From Stentor coeruleus (taxonomy: Eukaryota > Ciliophora > Heterotrichea > Heterotrichida > Stentoridae): 32,572 bases of DNA. Each line of letters opens with the position of its first letter. Position 1 is the stretch's first letter. The position numbers and the translations under genes are program-made. This document shows, piece by piece, positions 19,979-28,435 of the stretch. Under the pieces are notes generated by a model, which made no database searches, was not told the DNA's origin, and saw only the letters and a program-made list of their open reading frames with translations. The stretch lies in NCBI GenBank assembly GCA_001970955.1, contig MPUH01000833.1, forward strand, positions 1 through 32,572, read 5' to 3'.

Positions 19979-20477
19979 ATGTCGTTCCATAGTAACTCAA
20001 CCGATAGCAGCCAAGAAGAAATGATTGATATTCGTAGGGGAGTCAGATATTCTTTCCTCATCGACCGTAAGGCCGGATCATGTTTTTGAAGCAGAGAATT
20101 CCGATGCTGATGAGAGTTCTCAGACTTACTTTTTAAGGTATTTTTCAGAGTCTAGAGACCCATCAGCAGAATTCTTTAGTCTTTCTCCAGCTCTTGCGAG
20201 CGGTGAAGTACTAGCTAGCATTAGATGTTTTAGGAATAAACAGAATATATATGCGATTGCCGAAGCAGGAATGTCAAGAACTGTACTTGAAGAGCTCATT
20301 CGTATGTCGAAAAAAATTGGCGGCTTTGCTTTGTTTATTGTCATATTGAGAGAGCTTCCGAATTTCCTTAATACTTTCAAGATGCTAGCTTATGCTGGGT
20401 TTAAGCAGGTTCCTCCCAAAGACCAGAAAGAACTATGCACAGCTCAGGCAGTGCTTGTTGAGATGAAAGTGAATTGA
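19979..20477 (+). CDS. OAZ: Ornithine decarboxylase antizyme, made by +1 ribosomal frameshift
   Basis: ORF1 runs 19979-20089 (ATG, 36 codons, ends TTT TGA). ORF2 begins in the next frame and ends at 20477. It has no ATG near its start and is bounded by TGA. Slipping one base at TTT-TGA (20084-20089) joins them into a 165-aa protein. ORF2 matches the antizyme C-terminal fold: VLEELIRMSKKIGGFALFIVIL...LPNFLNTFKMLAYAGFKQVPP lines up with the LLEFAEE...DHVFICF...LLRTFSFLGFEIVRPGHP part of animal antizymes. Antizyme binds ornithine decarboxylase, sends it to the proteasome and blocks polyamine uptake; polyamines stimulate the frameshift, closing a feedback loop (established for the family). TTT-TGA is a known shift site in other antizymes. 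A possible 6-bp hairpin (20094-20099 with 20116-20121) starts four bases after the stop. It converges with the transporter gene. Confidence 0.88.
20084..20089 (+). promoter_or_regulatory. +1 programmed frameshift site TTT-TGA
   Basis: ORF1 ends in TTT TGA. Skipping the T at 20087 puts GAA GCA GAG in the ORF2 frame. The stop codon at the shift point and the antizyme-like downstream frame together identify the site. No GT...AG intron of 15 or 16 nt can replace the frameshift. Confidence 0.85.
20094..20121 (+). promoter_or_regulatory. Candidate stimulatory hairpin of the frameshift
   Basis: GAGAAT (20094-20099) can pair with GTTCTC (20116-20121), six pairs including one G-U, with a 16-nt loop. 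The spacing of four bases after the TGA suits a stimulator, but six pairs can occur by chance. Confidence 0.3.
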
Positions 20478-21022
20478 TAGGTTTAAATTTATAGTTATGA
20501 TTTAAGTGAAATGTTAGAATTTTGGTTTAGGATTTTAAAAATATGGTTTCAAGGTTTAGGTATAGATGTTATGTGTTAGAATAAAATTGTGCAATAGGGT
20601 GTTAAATTTTAGTATTAATAAGTTTTATAATTATGATAAAGGAAGGTGAATTTGGGTTTTGGTAGATGGCTTTATGGAAAAAGTGAAGGTGACTTTTATA
20701 GGTATGGTAAGAAGGTGTGAGGGTTAATATTTTTATGGTTTTATTATTAAAGGAAATTTTATAATAAGAATGATGTTGATAAATATAGTTTAATATCTTG
20801 CGGTGAATGAGTCTGGAATTTTATATATGTTGATTTCGGAAAAAATATTATTATAATTATCTATAAAAATATCGAATACCGGCTTAAATATATTCGAAAA
20901 TTACAATCTTATTCTAAAAACAATAAAAAGTTTCCTAATTGATTATAATCTAAATACATTCTCCTATTTTTTTTTTAACTTGATTACACTAACTAGCTTA
21001 ACTCATATGAAAATTATAGTAT
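20478..21022. other. Convergent intergenic region with composition switch near 20850
   Basis: No gene is seen. The plus strand is G-rich and C-poor up to about 20830 (antizyme 3' flank) and C-rich after about 20860 (transporter 3' flank). Confidence 0.5.
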
Positions 21023-22360
21023 TTAATCATATCCAAGCACACTAAGTATAGCACCAGTGGTCCCTGTAACAAAAAGTGATCCAAACGCTCCAATAAGTAA
21101 GTATTTCTTCCATCCAGTATACTCACAAGCATCCACCCTTAATAAAGCAGGGATAAGCAAAACAAGTATTCCCCCAAGAAACCCTCCTAAAATCGAAAAC
21201 AACACAAGAATCTGAGGATAAACTAAAGCTATACCTAAAGTGCTCAATAACAACCCTTCTGTAACAATAACATGCCTATATAAACTTTACACATAAAGTG
21301 GCGGTTTTTCATCATCTTTATATCTAAGCCAACATTTCATAATAGCATTCCTAGATGGAGGAATATTTACAGGAACTGCAATAATAAGCGTAATAGCCAT
21401 AAGAGCTCTACCTATTACCATCATAAAGTCATTATCAATATTTGATGGTTTTTTTCGCATTATAATAAGTGAAGGAGTATCATCTAAAGTTGATAAATAA
21501 CCAAATAAACCTAAGGCTAGATATGGAAAATAGATAGCAAGCATTGCCCTTAAAGATACTTTTGATATTCTACGCATTGATGTATTGTAAAGCTCACCTT
21601 GGATTTGAGGGATATTTGTATGGCAGGTGGATGAAAAAAGACAGAGATTGAAACTTGAGATGACTTTAAGGTTAATACTGATAGTGTCAAATGAACTCCA
21701 TGAGTTTTCAACAGCAAAGAATGGGAATTCAGCCATGACTAAAAGGCTTACAAATACAAGAGAAAATGCACTTAACAAAGATATGAATCTCAATGAAGTT
21801 AACTCTCTAAACATACTCAATGGTGTCATCAATAAAACATTACATATCACAATAACGATATACCTATTCGTATCACCTGATACTTCAAGATTCACAGATT
21901 TCAATACACTAGGGACAAAAAACCCAACCATAATCTGATATCCAATAATAGTCCCAAAAACATAAAGTATCATAGCATTTTCTACAATAGTTCCCCAAAC
22001 TCTCCCAAGTGCTTTATGTGTTAATGATGTATAACTAAAAACTTTATGTTTCTCCCCAGCAAGTGCAATACTTATAAGACTATAATAACAAAGCGCTATA
22101 GCCAAAGATATAAGGAAAATTCCCATAATAATTCCTTCATTCTTAAAAACCAAAGGCAATGTTAAACATCCAGCACCAATTGCTGTTGATACAAGAGAAA
22201 ATATAGCGCCACGAAGTGCACCTTTTTGTAATTGTCCGAATGTCCTTTGAAACCAACCTCTATTGTCTGGAAGTGAGCTTTCGTCAATGCTGTCGTTGAT
22301 ATTCCTTTGACCAGAGAGAATTGGGTCTGCAGGTTCATTTATTCCTACAACATCATACAT
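21023..22360 (-). CDS. Amino-acid transporter of the Aa_trans (SLC36/SLC38-like) family
   Basis: Exons 21291-22360 and 21023-21275 join across a 15-nt intron into a 440-aa protein. After a hydrophilic N-terminus of about 50 residues, a family-typical first membrane segment appears (STAIGAGCLTLPLVFKNEG, about 58-77), followed by some ten further hydrophobic segments. The total agrees with the 10-11 segments and length usual for PF01490 transporters, which move neutral amino acids with H+ or Na+ across the plasma or lysosomal membrane. Exon 2 supplies the last two or so segments (GIALVYPQILVLFSILGGFLGGILVLLIP), so the intron is needed for a complete transporter. The substrate cannot be read from the sequence. 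The basic-protein gene lies 36 bp upstream on the same strand; such tight spacing is normal here and need not mean co-regulation. Confidence 0.9.
21276..21290 (-). other. 15-nt intron of the transporter gene
   Basis: Minus-strand sequence GTAAAGTTTATATAG, A at position 10, in a Val codon after its second base. Without splicing the frame stops at once and the last membrane segments are lost. Confidence 0.92.
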
Positions 22361-22396
22361 ATTAATTAGTATAAGATTGACTAAAAATGTAAATTA

Positions 22397-23050
22397 TTAA
22401 GGAAATACAGTATCCCAACCTGTTATAGTTAAAGTGCTAATATCAATTGATGGTGATTTCACATATAAACGTTTTTTACTATGTTGTATTGGGGGTTTTA
22501 AGTTGTTAGTATGGTTTACTAAGACTTTTGATGAGTTTTGCTTTTTTGGTTTGAGGGTTTTTATATGATTAAATCTTTCGCTGATAATTTCGGTATTCTT
22601 ATAAACTTTACTTCTAAGATTTGCTACGTAGCTACTTGTTGGCTTGTGATAACCTAATATTGGAGTTTTGATGTTTGAAAAATCATCATTAGGCTTTTCA
22701 TTAGGATTTATATTCCTTGGGGTTATGAAAGGGGTTATATTAGATGGGATTTTAGTTTTTGATGATTTGGTTTCAAGGTGTTTTTTCATTATTTTTAAAC
22801 AATCTTGGTTTAAAGTTTTGGCTGATGTGGATGATGGGTTTAAGCTTGTGAGTTTTTCGGTTTTAAGTCTGTTTATAGAATGCTTTTGAGGGATGTGGAC
22901 GAGGTTTTTCCCTAGTTCATTGGATAATAAAGTGATTTCTATTAGTTTACTATTTGGGTTTTGGGATTTATGAATGATGTTTAGGTAGAAATCAATGGTT
23001 TCTCGGAGGTTTTTCTTATGGGTGGTGTCAGAGGAATAGTCTAATGACAT
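22397..23050 (-). CDS. Basic, disordered protein of unknown function (217 aa)
   Basis: The frame has an ATG start and TAA stop and ends 36 bp before the transporter start. After a short helical N-terminus (about 15-55) the protein is rich in Lys, Ser, Pro and Asn, with repeated TP and SP sites (NITPFITPRNINPNEK), typical of disordered phosphoproteins. No domain, signal peptide or membrane segment is seen. The upstream 400 bp are G-rich and C-poor on the plus strand, the usual sign of a minus-strand gene start, which supports it as real. Function not assigned. Confidence 0.72.
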   Translation of the reverse strand: MSLDYSSDTTHKKNLRETIDFYLNIIHKSQNPNSKLIEITLLSNELGKNLVHIPQKHSINRLKTEKLTSLNPSSTSAKTLNQDCLKIMKKHLETKSSKTKIPSNITPFITPRNINPNEKPNDDFSNIKTPILGYHKPTSSYVANLRSKVYKNTEIISERFNHIKTLKPKKQNSSKVLVNHTNNLKPPIQHSKKRLYVKSPSIDISTLTITGWDTVFP

Positions 23051-23717
23051 TGTGGCTTTTAATAAATAAGCTTTTGAAAAGAGAAAATCGATGAAGGTGG
23101 TTTGAAATAGGATTTTATTAGAGAATTTTGAAGGATATTACTGTTATTAGTATTTTATATATTATTAGATGCTTTAGAAGATTTAAGATATACAGGGTTA
23201 CAGGTTTTGATTATTAAAACTTACTGATATGATGATAGTTTTAATAATGGGATTAGATGAATGTGGGGGTTTTTTTTGTGAAATTTTTACTGTTTTTAGA
23301 AGCGATTTAGTTTTGGGGTTTTAGTCTATAGGAAATTGAATGATTACTAATAATATTATTAAGAGAGAAAAAGATAAAAAATGTTAGAGTAGTTTTTATA
23401 GGCTGTTAGATTGGGTGAAACGTGTTGTTGCTGGAATAAATAAAATTAATTTGAAATTGTAAATTTAAATGAAAATAAAGTTTTGTCTGAATTGGTCTAA
23501 TAATTATACTAAAATCTAAATGATGACTTATAGATATCACCCATAATCGATATTTCTTCCAAAAGTTTTCTCATATCTATAACAAACACAAGCCATCATT
23601 AAAATACTAATAAAATCCATTTGCAAACATCATCGATTCCAAACCCGCGAATTAAAAATCCACATCAGAATTATTATAATAAACTACATTTGATTCTTAT
23701 AATAAAAAAATACCTAA
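23051..23717. other. Divergent intergenic promoter region
   Basis: It lies between a minus-strand and a plus-strand start. The plus strand is G-rich and C-poor to about 23460, then C-rich and G-poor to the TPR gene start. No gene is seen. Confidence 0.5.
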
Positions 23718-26177
23718 ATGGAAGATTTACTTTTCGGAGACTATAATGAAGAGTACAAAGACACTGACTCTTACGGAGGAGAATTTCGTGTCAGTATCTT
23801 AAATCTTGACGAAGATCCTCAGCTAAGGAAAAGACTACCGATTAGAGTATCAGAAAAGAACAAAATCATGAGGAAGAAACTGAGCCTTCCTGATAAATTT
23901 AACATTGATTTAGACACCCCAATCACATCAAGTTATATACAAAGAATGGAAAGTGATAATCTAAACGAGATATCAACAATCCCAAAACATCTAAAAAAAT
24001 CAAGTTTAGGAATCAATCCAAACATTTACAAGGTATCTTCATGTTTTATGATATATATATTAGGGGGAAATGGATTTAGAAGTGGTATTGCTGAAAGTGA
24101 ATTGAAAAATTATAGAAGAATATTTAATAATATACTACAGAAATCAGAAAAATGCCATGAAGCGCATTTTGGGTTAGGAAAACTTTCTGCTTATACAGGA
24201 ATGCTTGCTGATGCGGTAAAGCATTTTAAAAAAGCTATAGAGATTTTCCCGAATGAACCACTTTATCATATTTGGTGTGAGATTATTAATGATTGTAGTA
24301 AAAGTGAATGCAAATCTTCTCTTTTCTCCCAAAAAGAAGCTCTAATGAGTAATCCCTAAATAGAAATAATAAAAGAAACCCCAAACCAAGTAGAATACCT
24401 CTGGGCTTTAATGATAAATTCCTTCCACACCAGTCCACAAAACAATTACCTCCTAGGTAAAAAAATTGCATCCAGAATAAAAAAAGTTGACGATTATTTC
24501 GGGTATCTAGCTTGGAGCCAAATCTTTATCCAAGAAAACAACATAGACCGTGGTATAAACATTTTACGAGAAATGATCACAGACCAAAACACCCGCCCTG
24601 AAGCATATTATAAACTCTGGCGTTATTACTATGAAAAAGAACAATATCGTCAAGCAGAAGAAATCGCTGCACAAGCATTTGTAAAAGTTACTCATTTGAC
24701 CTTTAGTCATTATTTCATAATTTTCTGTATCTGTTATGCAAAGTCCTTTGTCCGTACAGGGAAAATCCGTGGCGCTCTAGAACTTCTACAACAAAAGTAC
24801 CTCGAACATCCAAAACATGCTATTTTCCTATATCAATACGGAAGATTTTGTATAAAAAATGCCGAAGAAGCTTATTTAATATGTGGAATTACTGCACTTG
24901 AAGAATGCTTAAGGGTTTGCGACATTTCTTTACATGGGAAAATTTATTTCTGGCTCGGCAAAGGCTATTTAAACTACGACTTTCCTGTAAAATGCAACAA
25001 ATACTTAAACGAATCCTTAAAACTCCTTCAAAACACTCAAAATAAAAAAACTTCTGAAATCCACACATTACTTGGTAGATTAAACACTTTAATTACCAAA
25101 TTAAAACATATTGAAACTAGTAAAAATATAGCAAAAGCTGATGAAATTTCTGTAAAAATTGCTGAAACACATCCTATTGATGGGGTTATCGCTTTTGCTA
25201 AAAGCTTATGGAATATAGATAAAGAAGGAGCATTAAGTATTTTATTAGGACATAAAAATAATATATCAAGATGCGATTTTCATTTTTTGATATTTGAGTA
25301 TGCTAAAAAGATGAAGGATTTTAAAACATTGAAAAGTTTGACGAAGAAACTTGTTGATAGATGTAAAGATATGATGATTACGACTAGTGAATGGATGCTT
25401 TGTCATATATGGTTTGCTAAAGCTTTGGCTCATACAGGGAAACCGGATAAGGCGATTTTTTTGTTGAAGTGCATGGGGAAAGTGTTTCCGGATTTACCGT
25501 ATATGGATTTAAAATATACAAAAGCTCTTTCGTCAGCGGAAACAGTGTTGGATTTGGTCCAAGCGAAGTATGTTGAACAGGATTTTAGAAATTCAGTCCA
25601 TATTGTTTCTAATGCTTACTTAACAGCTCTTGCAGCCCGCGACGTACCTTTGTTTTTACAAGAAAAAAAGGACCAAGCCCAAATAATATATGCTGCTGAC
25701 TCAATAATCGATTCTATGATACTTGATGCTTCCTTACTAAACTCAGGTTTTGAAGAAGAAAAAGTGCCGATCCGTCCAACAATCCACCGCTACAAAGAAA
25801 AACGTAATAAACTAGCTGAAGTTAATGAAATCGCTTCTCAAAAGTTTGAAGTTCTTCTCCAAAAGCGTAACCGGGCAACTTTCTTAGGTTTTTCCTTATG
25901 TTCCGACCCAGAATTCCTTTATCAAATCGGTAAAATTGCCTTAACATACAGTATCGAGATCGATGATGGCCTTTGTGCAATAGAAGACTTCCTTGAAATT
26001 ATAGAAAGTCCAATCGAAAGACTTAAAGGAACATATATCAAATCAATACTTTTCTATAAAAAAAATCAACCAAATGAATATATGCCTTTAATGCAAGATA
26101 TATACTTTTTACTTAAGAAAAACAATTTAAACAAAGAATACAGTGCTGTGAAAGAAATATTAGATGCTAGACAATAA
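23718..26177 (+). CDS. Tetratricopeptide-repeat protein (814 aa)
   Basis: Exons 23718-24348 and 24364-26177 join in frame across a 15-nt intron; the combined length is an exact codon multiple. The first 100 residues are acidic to basic and disordered. TPR helices start near residue 140 (AHFGLGKLSAYTGMLADAVKHFKKAIEIFPNEP, a clear TPR) and continue through most of the protein (EAYYKLWRYYYEKEQYRQAEEIAAQAF; GKIYFWLGKGYLNYDFPVKCNKYLNESL; LCHIWFAKALAHTGKPDKAIFLLKCM). Residues after about 600 are helical but less repeat-like. TPR arrays are protein-binding scaffolds found, among others, in ciliary transport and cell-cycle complexes. I cannot place this one in a named family. Soluble, no signal peptide. 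Confidence 0.88.
24349..24363 (+). other. 15-nt intron of the TPR gene
   Basis: GTAATCCCTAAATAG, A at position 10, interrupts a codon after its first base. Its in-frame TAA would otherwise split the TPR array into two frames. Confidence 0.95.
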
Positions 26178-26604
26178 TAGTAAGTTTATAATAATGAGTT
26201 TAAGAATAAGAGAATTTTATGTGAATAAGAGAAAAATTGTGTATTTTTAAGAAGTGATTAAGGGTTTTAAATGCTGGATTAGCATAAGTTTCAAGATATG
26301 ATTTTGGAAATTTATAGTAAAAAATAATTATGGGAAATATATGCTGGAGGATATGATGAATAAATATGAGTTTAGGTGTGATAAGGATTTTTTGGATACA
26401 TGTGGAGATTAGGGTATTACGAAGAGATTGTGTAGGCTGAAGAATATAGCATGGAATTATTTCTGATAATGAAAATTACAGAAACTATAAATTCTATCAA
26501 AAATTGCACATCAAAAACTAACACAAATGCATAAATGAGAAAACTTTGATATAGACACATTTAAAAACTTGATACTGTAGCAAAAAATAATCCTACAACC
26601 AAAA

Positions 26605-26855
26605 TCAGGTATTTTCAATCACACGATCAAAATTAATGTAGAAAAACCCCATATCTTTATGAGCCCTACCTAAATCTACAACAGAAATCTCAACTTTTTC
26701 TAACTTAAGCCAAGTCCAAAAGGAGATTCATATAAGTATTCTCATAACATAATATAACTCCAATGCCATCCAGATAAATCAAAATTGAGTTCTGCATAAA
26801 ACCTATAGATTTATGAAAAAGATATCCATACACATATTCCATATCATCTTAATCT
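26605..26855 (-). pseudogene. Possible frameshifted minus-strand coding fragment
   Basis: Two overlapping minus-strand frames look coding: one containing MEYVYGYLFHKSIGFMQ and ending in TAA at 26705-26707, the other containing FWTWLKLEKVEISVVDLGR and MGFFYINFDRVIENT with TGA at 26605-26607. They are one base out of register and no 15-nt intron links them. Upstream, two of three repeat copies have TAA where the third has CAA. Reading: a decayed gene end, or chance. No family recognised. Confidence 0.3.
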
Positions 26856-27130
26856 TCAAAAACTAAAATAACAGTTTGAAATTTTTATTAAACGATATTC
26901 TATTNATCCTTACACACATTCCATATCATCTTGATCTTCAAAAACCAAAATAATAGTTTGAAATTTTTATTAAACGATATTCTATTCTATCAATTTTATT
27001 TGAAAAACACTAAATACANCCATACACATATTCCATATCATCTTAATCTTCAAAAACTAAAATAACAGTTTGAAATTTTTATTAAACGATATTCTATTCT
27101 ATCAATTTTATTTGAAAAACACTAAATACA
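26824..27130. repeat. Three copies of one segment around N at 26905 and 27019
   Basis: Copies begin near 26826, 26908 and 27020. The first and third agree over the shared 79 bp or so; the middle one differs at about five positions. The pattern suggests an allelic or misassembled copy inserted between two ends of the same locus. Confidence 0.8.
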
Positions 27131-27242
27131 CAGTGCATCGAAGTAAAAAAAAATGCATATTATCCTAACAATTAAACTTAAAAATNACAGTGCATCGAAG
27201 TAAAAAAAAATGCATATTATCCTAACAATTAAACTTAAAAAT
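27130..27242. repeat. Direct duplicate around N at 27186 (assembly join)
   Basis: A 56-bp stretch (27130-27185) is repeated identically at 27187-27242 with one N between. Confidence 0.85.
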
Positions 27243-27311
27243 ACATTTTTGTAGTAAAAATTAGTTTATTAAGAAGCTTTTTCATAGGTAATTTTATGTG
27301 GTGTAATAAAT

Positions 27312-28433
27312 ATGATCTTTAGAAGTTTTTCTGCGCTAAAAAAATTGTTCTGGATTGGGCCTGTGCAAACAAGCGCATATGTCAAAGAGTCAGTGAGCAT
27401 TGATTACGGTTCAAGGGACCCGAATTTCGGCAGTCAAGTTGAAGGCTTGAAGACGAAAATTTTAAGCTCTGCTCATTTAAACAGGGGAAAATATGCTTGT
27501 ATCATCATGCAAGGTCCACCAAAGTATATAACTGAGTCTCTTATAAGCACAATTAACCCAGGACAAGACAAAATGCTTATGTTGAACAATGGGAATATAG
27601 CTCAAAGTATGTGCCAACTTGCTATGGAACTACATAAACCTTTATATTTCAATCCACTTGCTGTAAAAAAGCCTCTAATGCCAATAACAAAAATTAAAGG
27701 TTTAATGAGAGATACGACACACTTAGTTCTTGTTCATGAAGAGACCTCTGGTATCCTAAACCCAGTCTCAGAATTATGTGCATCAGCAAAAGCTAAAAAC
27801 CCTAACATCACCACAATTGTCAATGGTTGTCAAGCTTTTGATTGGACTGATTTAGACTTCACAAACATATCCTTCTATATCGGATCCTTCCATACTGTAA
27901 TCCAAGCATTCAATGGTATATCATTTTGTATCGCTAACTTAAACAGCTTAAATCAAACAAAAAACAAATATCAAAGCCTAGCTTTAGACTTATATGATCA
28001 ATATGATTATCAAGTTAATAACCCAGGACAATCAAGATTTACTCCACCAACACATCTTATAGCTGCAGCTTATGCTGGGATTCAAGAATGGGAAAAAGAA
28101 GGGATTAATAATCGTTTTCTCAGATACTCAAATAACAAAAGTATCTTAATTGAAGGTCTGACAAAACTAGGCTTTGAATTTGCCATTGATCCAAAATACT
28201 TAGGATATTCTTCTATTACAGTAAAATCCCCAAAATCCCCCAACTGGAATAGGATGAACTTTTGTAAGCTTTTAGAAAAAGAAGGTTTTATATTGTGTGC
28301 AGAAAGTATGGTTGAATCTAGAAGTTTACAAATTGGCTTTTCAGGAGATTTAGATTTTAATGATATAAAAAATCTATTAGAAGCTATTGAGAAAACCTTA
28401 AAAACTATGGACGTTAATTTATCTAAAGATTAA
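27312..28433 (+). CDS. PhnW-like aminotransferase-fold protein without catalytic lysine
   Basis: The 373-aa protein has the length and order of 2-aminoethylphosphonate:pyruvate or alanine:glyoxylate aminotransferases: GPVQTS at 16-21, IIMQGPPKYITES at 64-76, HEETSGILNP at 142-151. In the PLP site, however, the family's VDAMSS motif reads VNGCQA (Asn171 in place of the Asp that binds the pyridine nitrogen), SANKCIQG reads SFHTVIQA (Thr195 where the Schiff-base Lys should be, next to His194), and the C-terminal FRIG arginine that holds the substrate carboxylate is Gln (LQIGFSG). All three losses argue for a non-enzymatic relative. The basic, amphipathic N-terminus (MIFRSFSALKKLF) might be a mitochondrial signal. 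Ciliates are rich in aminoethylphosphonate lipids, so a link to phosphonate metabolism is tempting but unproven. Its stop is two bases from the stop of the converging TMEM164-like gene. Confidence 0.82.
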   Translation: MIFRSFSALKKLFWIGPVQTSAYVKESVSIDYGSRDPNFGSQVEGLKTKILSSAHLNRGKYACIIMQGPPKYITESLISTINPGQDKMLMLNNGNIAQSMCQLAMELHKPLYFNPLAVKKPLMPITKIKGLMRDTTHLVLVHEETSGILNPVSELCASAKAKNPNITTIVNGCQAFDWTDLDFTNISFYIGSFHTVIQAFNGISFCIANLNSLNQTKNKYQSLALDLYDQYDYQVNNPGQSRFTPPTHLIAAAYAGIQEWEKEGINNRFLRYSNNKSILIEGLTKLGFEFAIDPKYLGYSSITVKSPKSPNWNRMNFCKLLEKEGFILCAESMVESRSLQIGFSGDLDFNDIKNLLEAIEKTLKTMDVNLSKD

Positions 28434-28435
28434 GC

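Larger units (their letters stand above)
26178..27311. other. Intergenic region with three assembly joins and minus-strand coding traces
   Basis: G-rich and C-poor to about 26480 (3' flank of the TPR gene), then C-rich to 27240 (5' flank of the aminotransferase-like gene). N bases at 26905, 27019 and 27186 are each flanked by direct repeats. A minus-strand coding-like trace lies at 26605-26855. Confidence 0.5.

Noticed and set aside
19992..20007. 16-nt GT...AG stretch inside antizyme ORF1 as an intron
   Set aside because: Splicing it leads straight to a TGA at 20022-20024 and does not reach ORF2. The frameshift model explains both frames.
20035..20047. 13-nt GT...AG stretch that would join the antizyme frames
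   Set aside because: It is shorter than every supported intron here, lacks A at position 10, and would delete the TTT-TGA site typical of antizyme genes.
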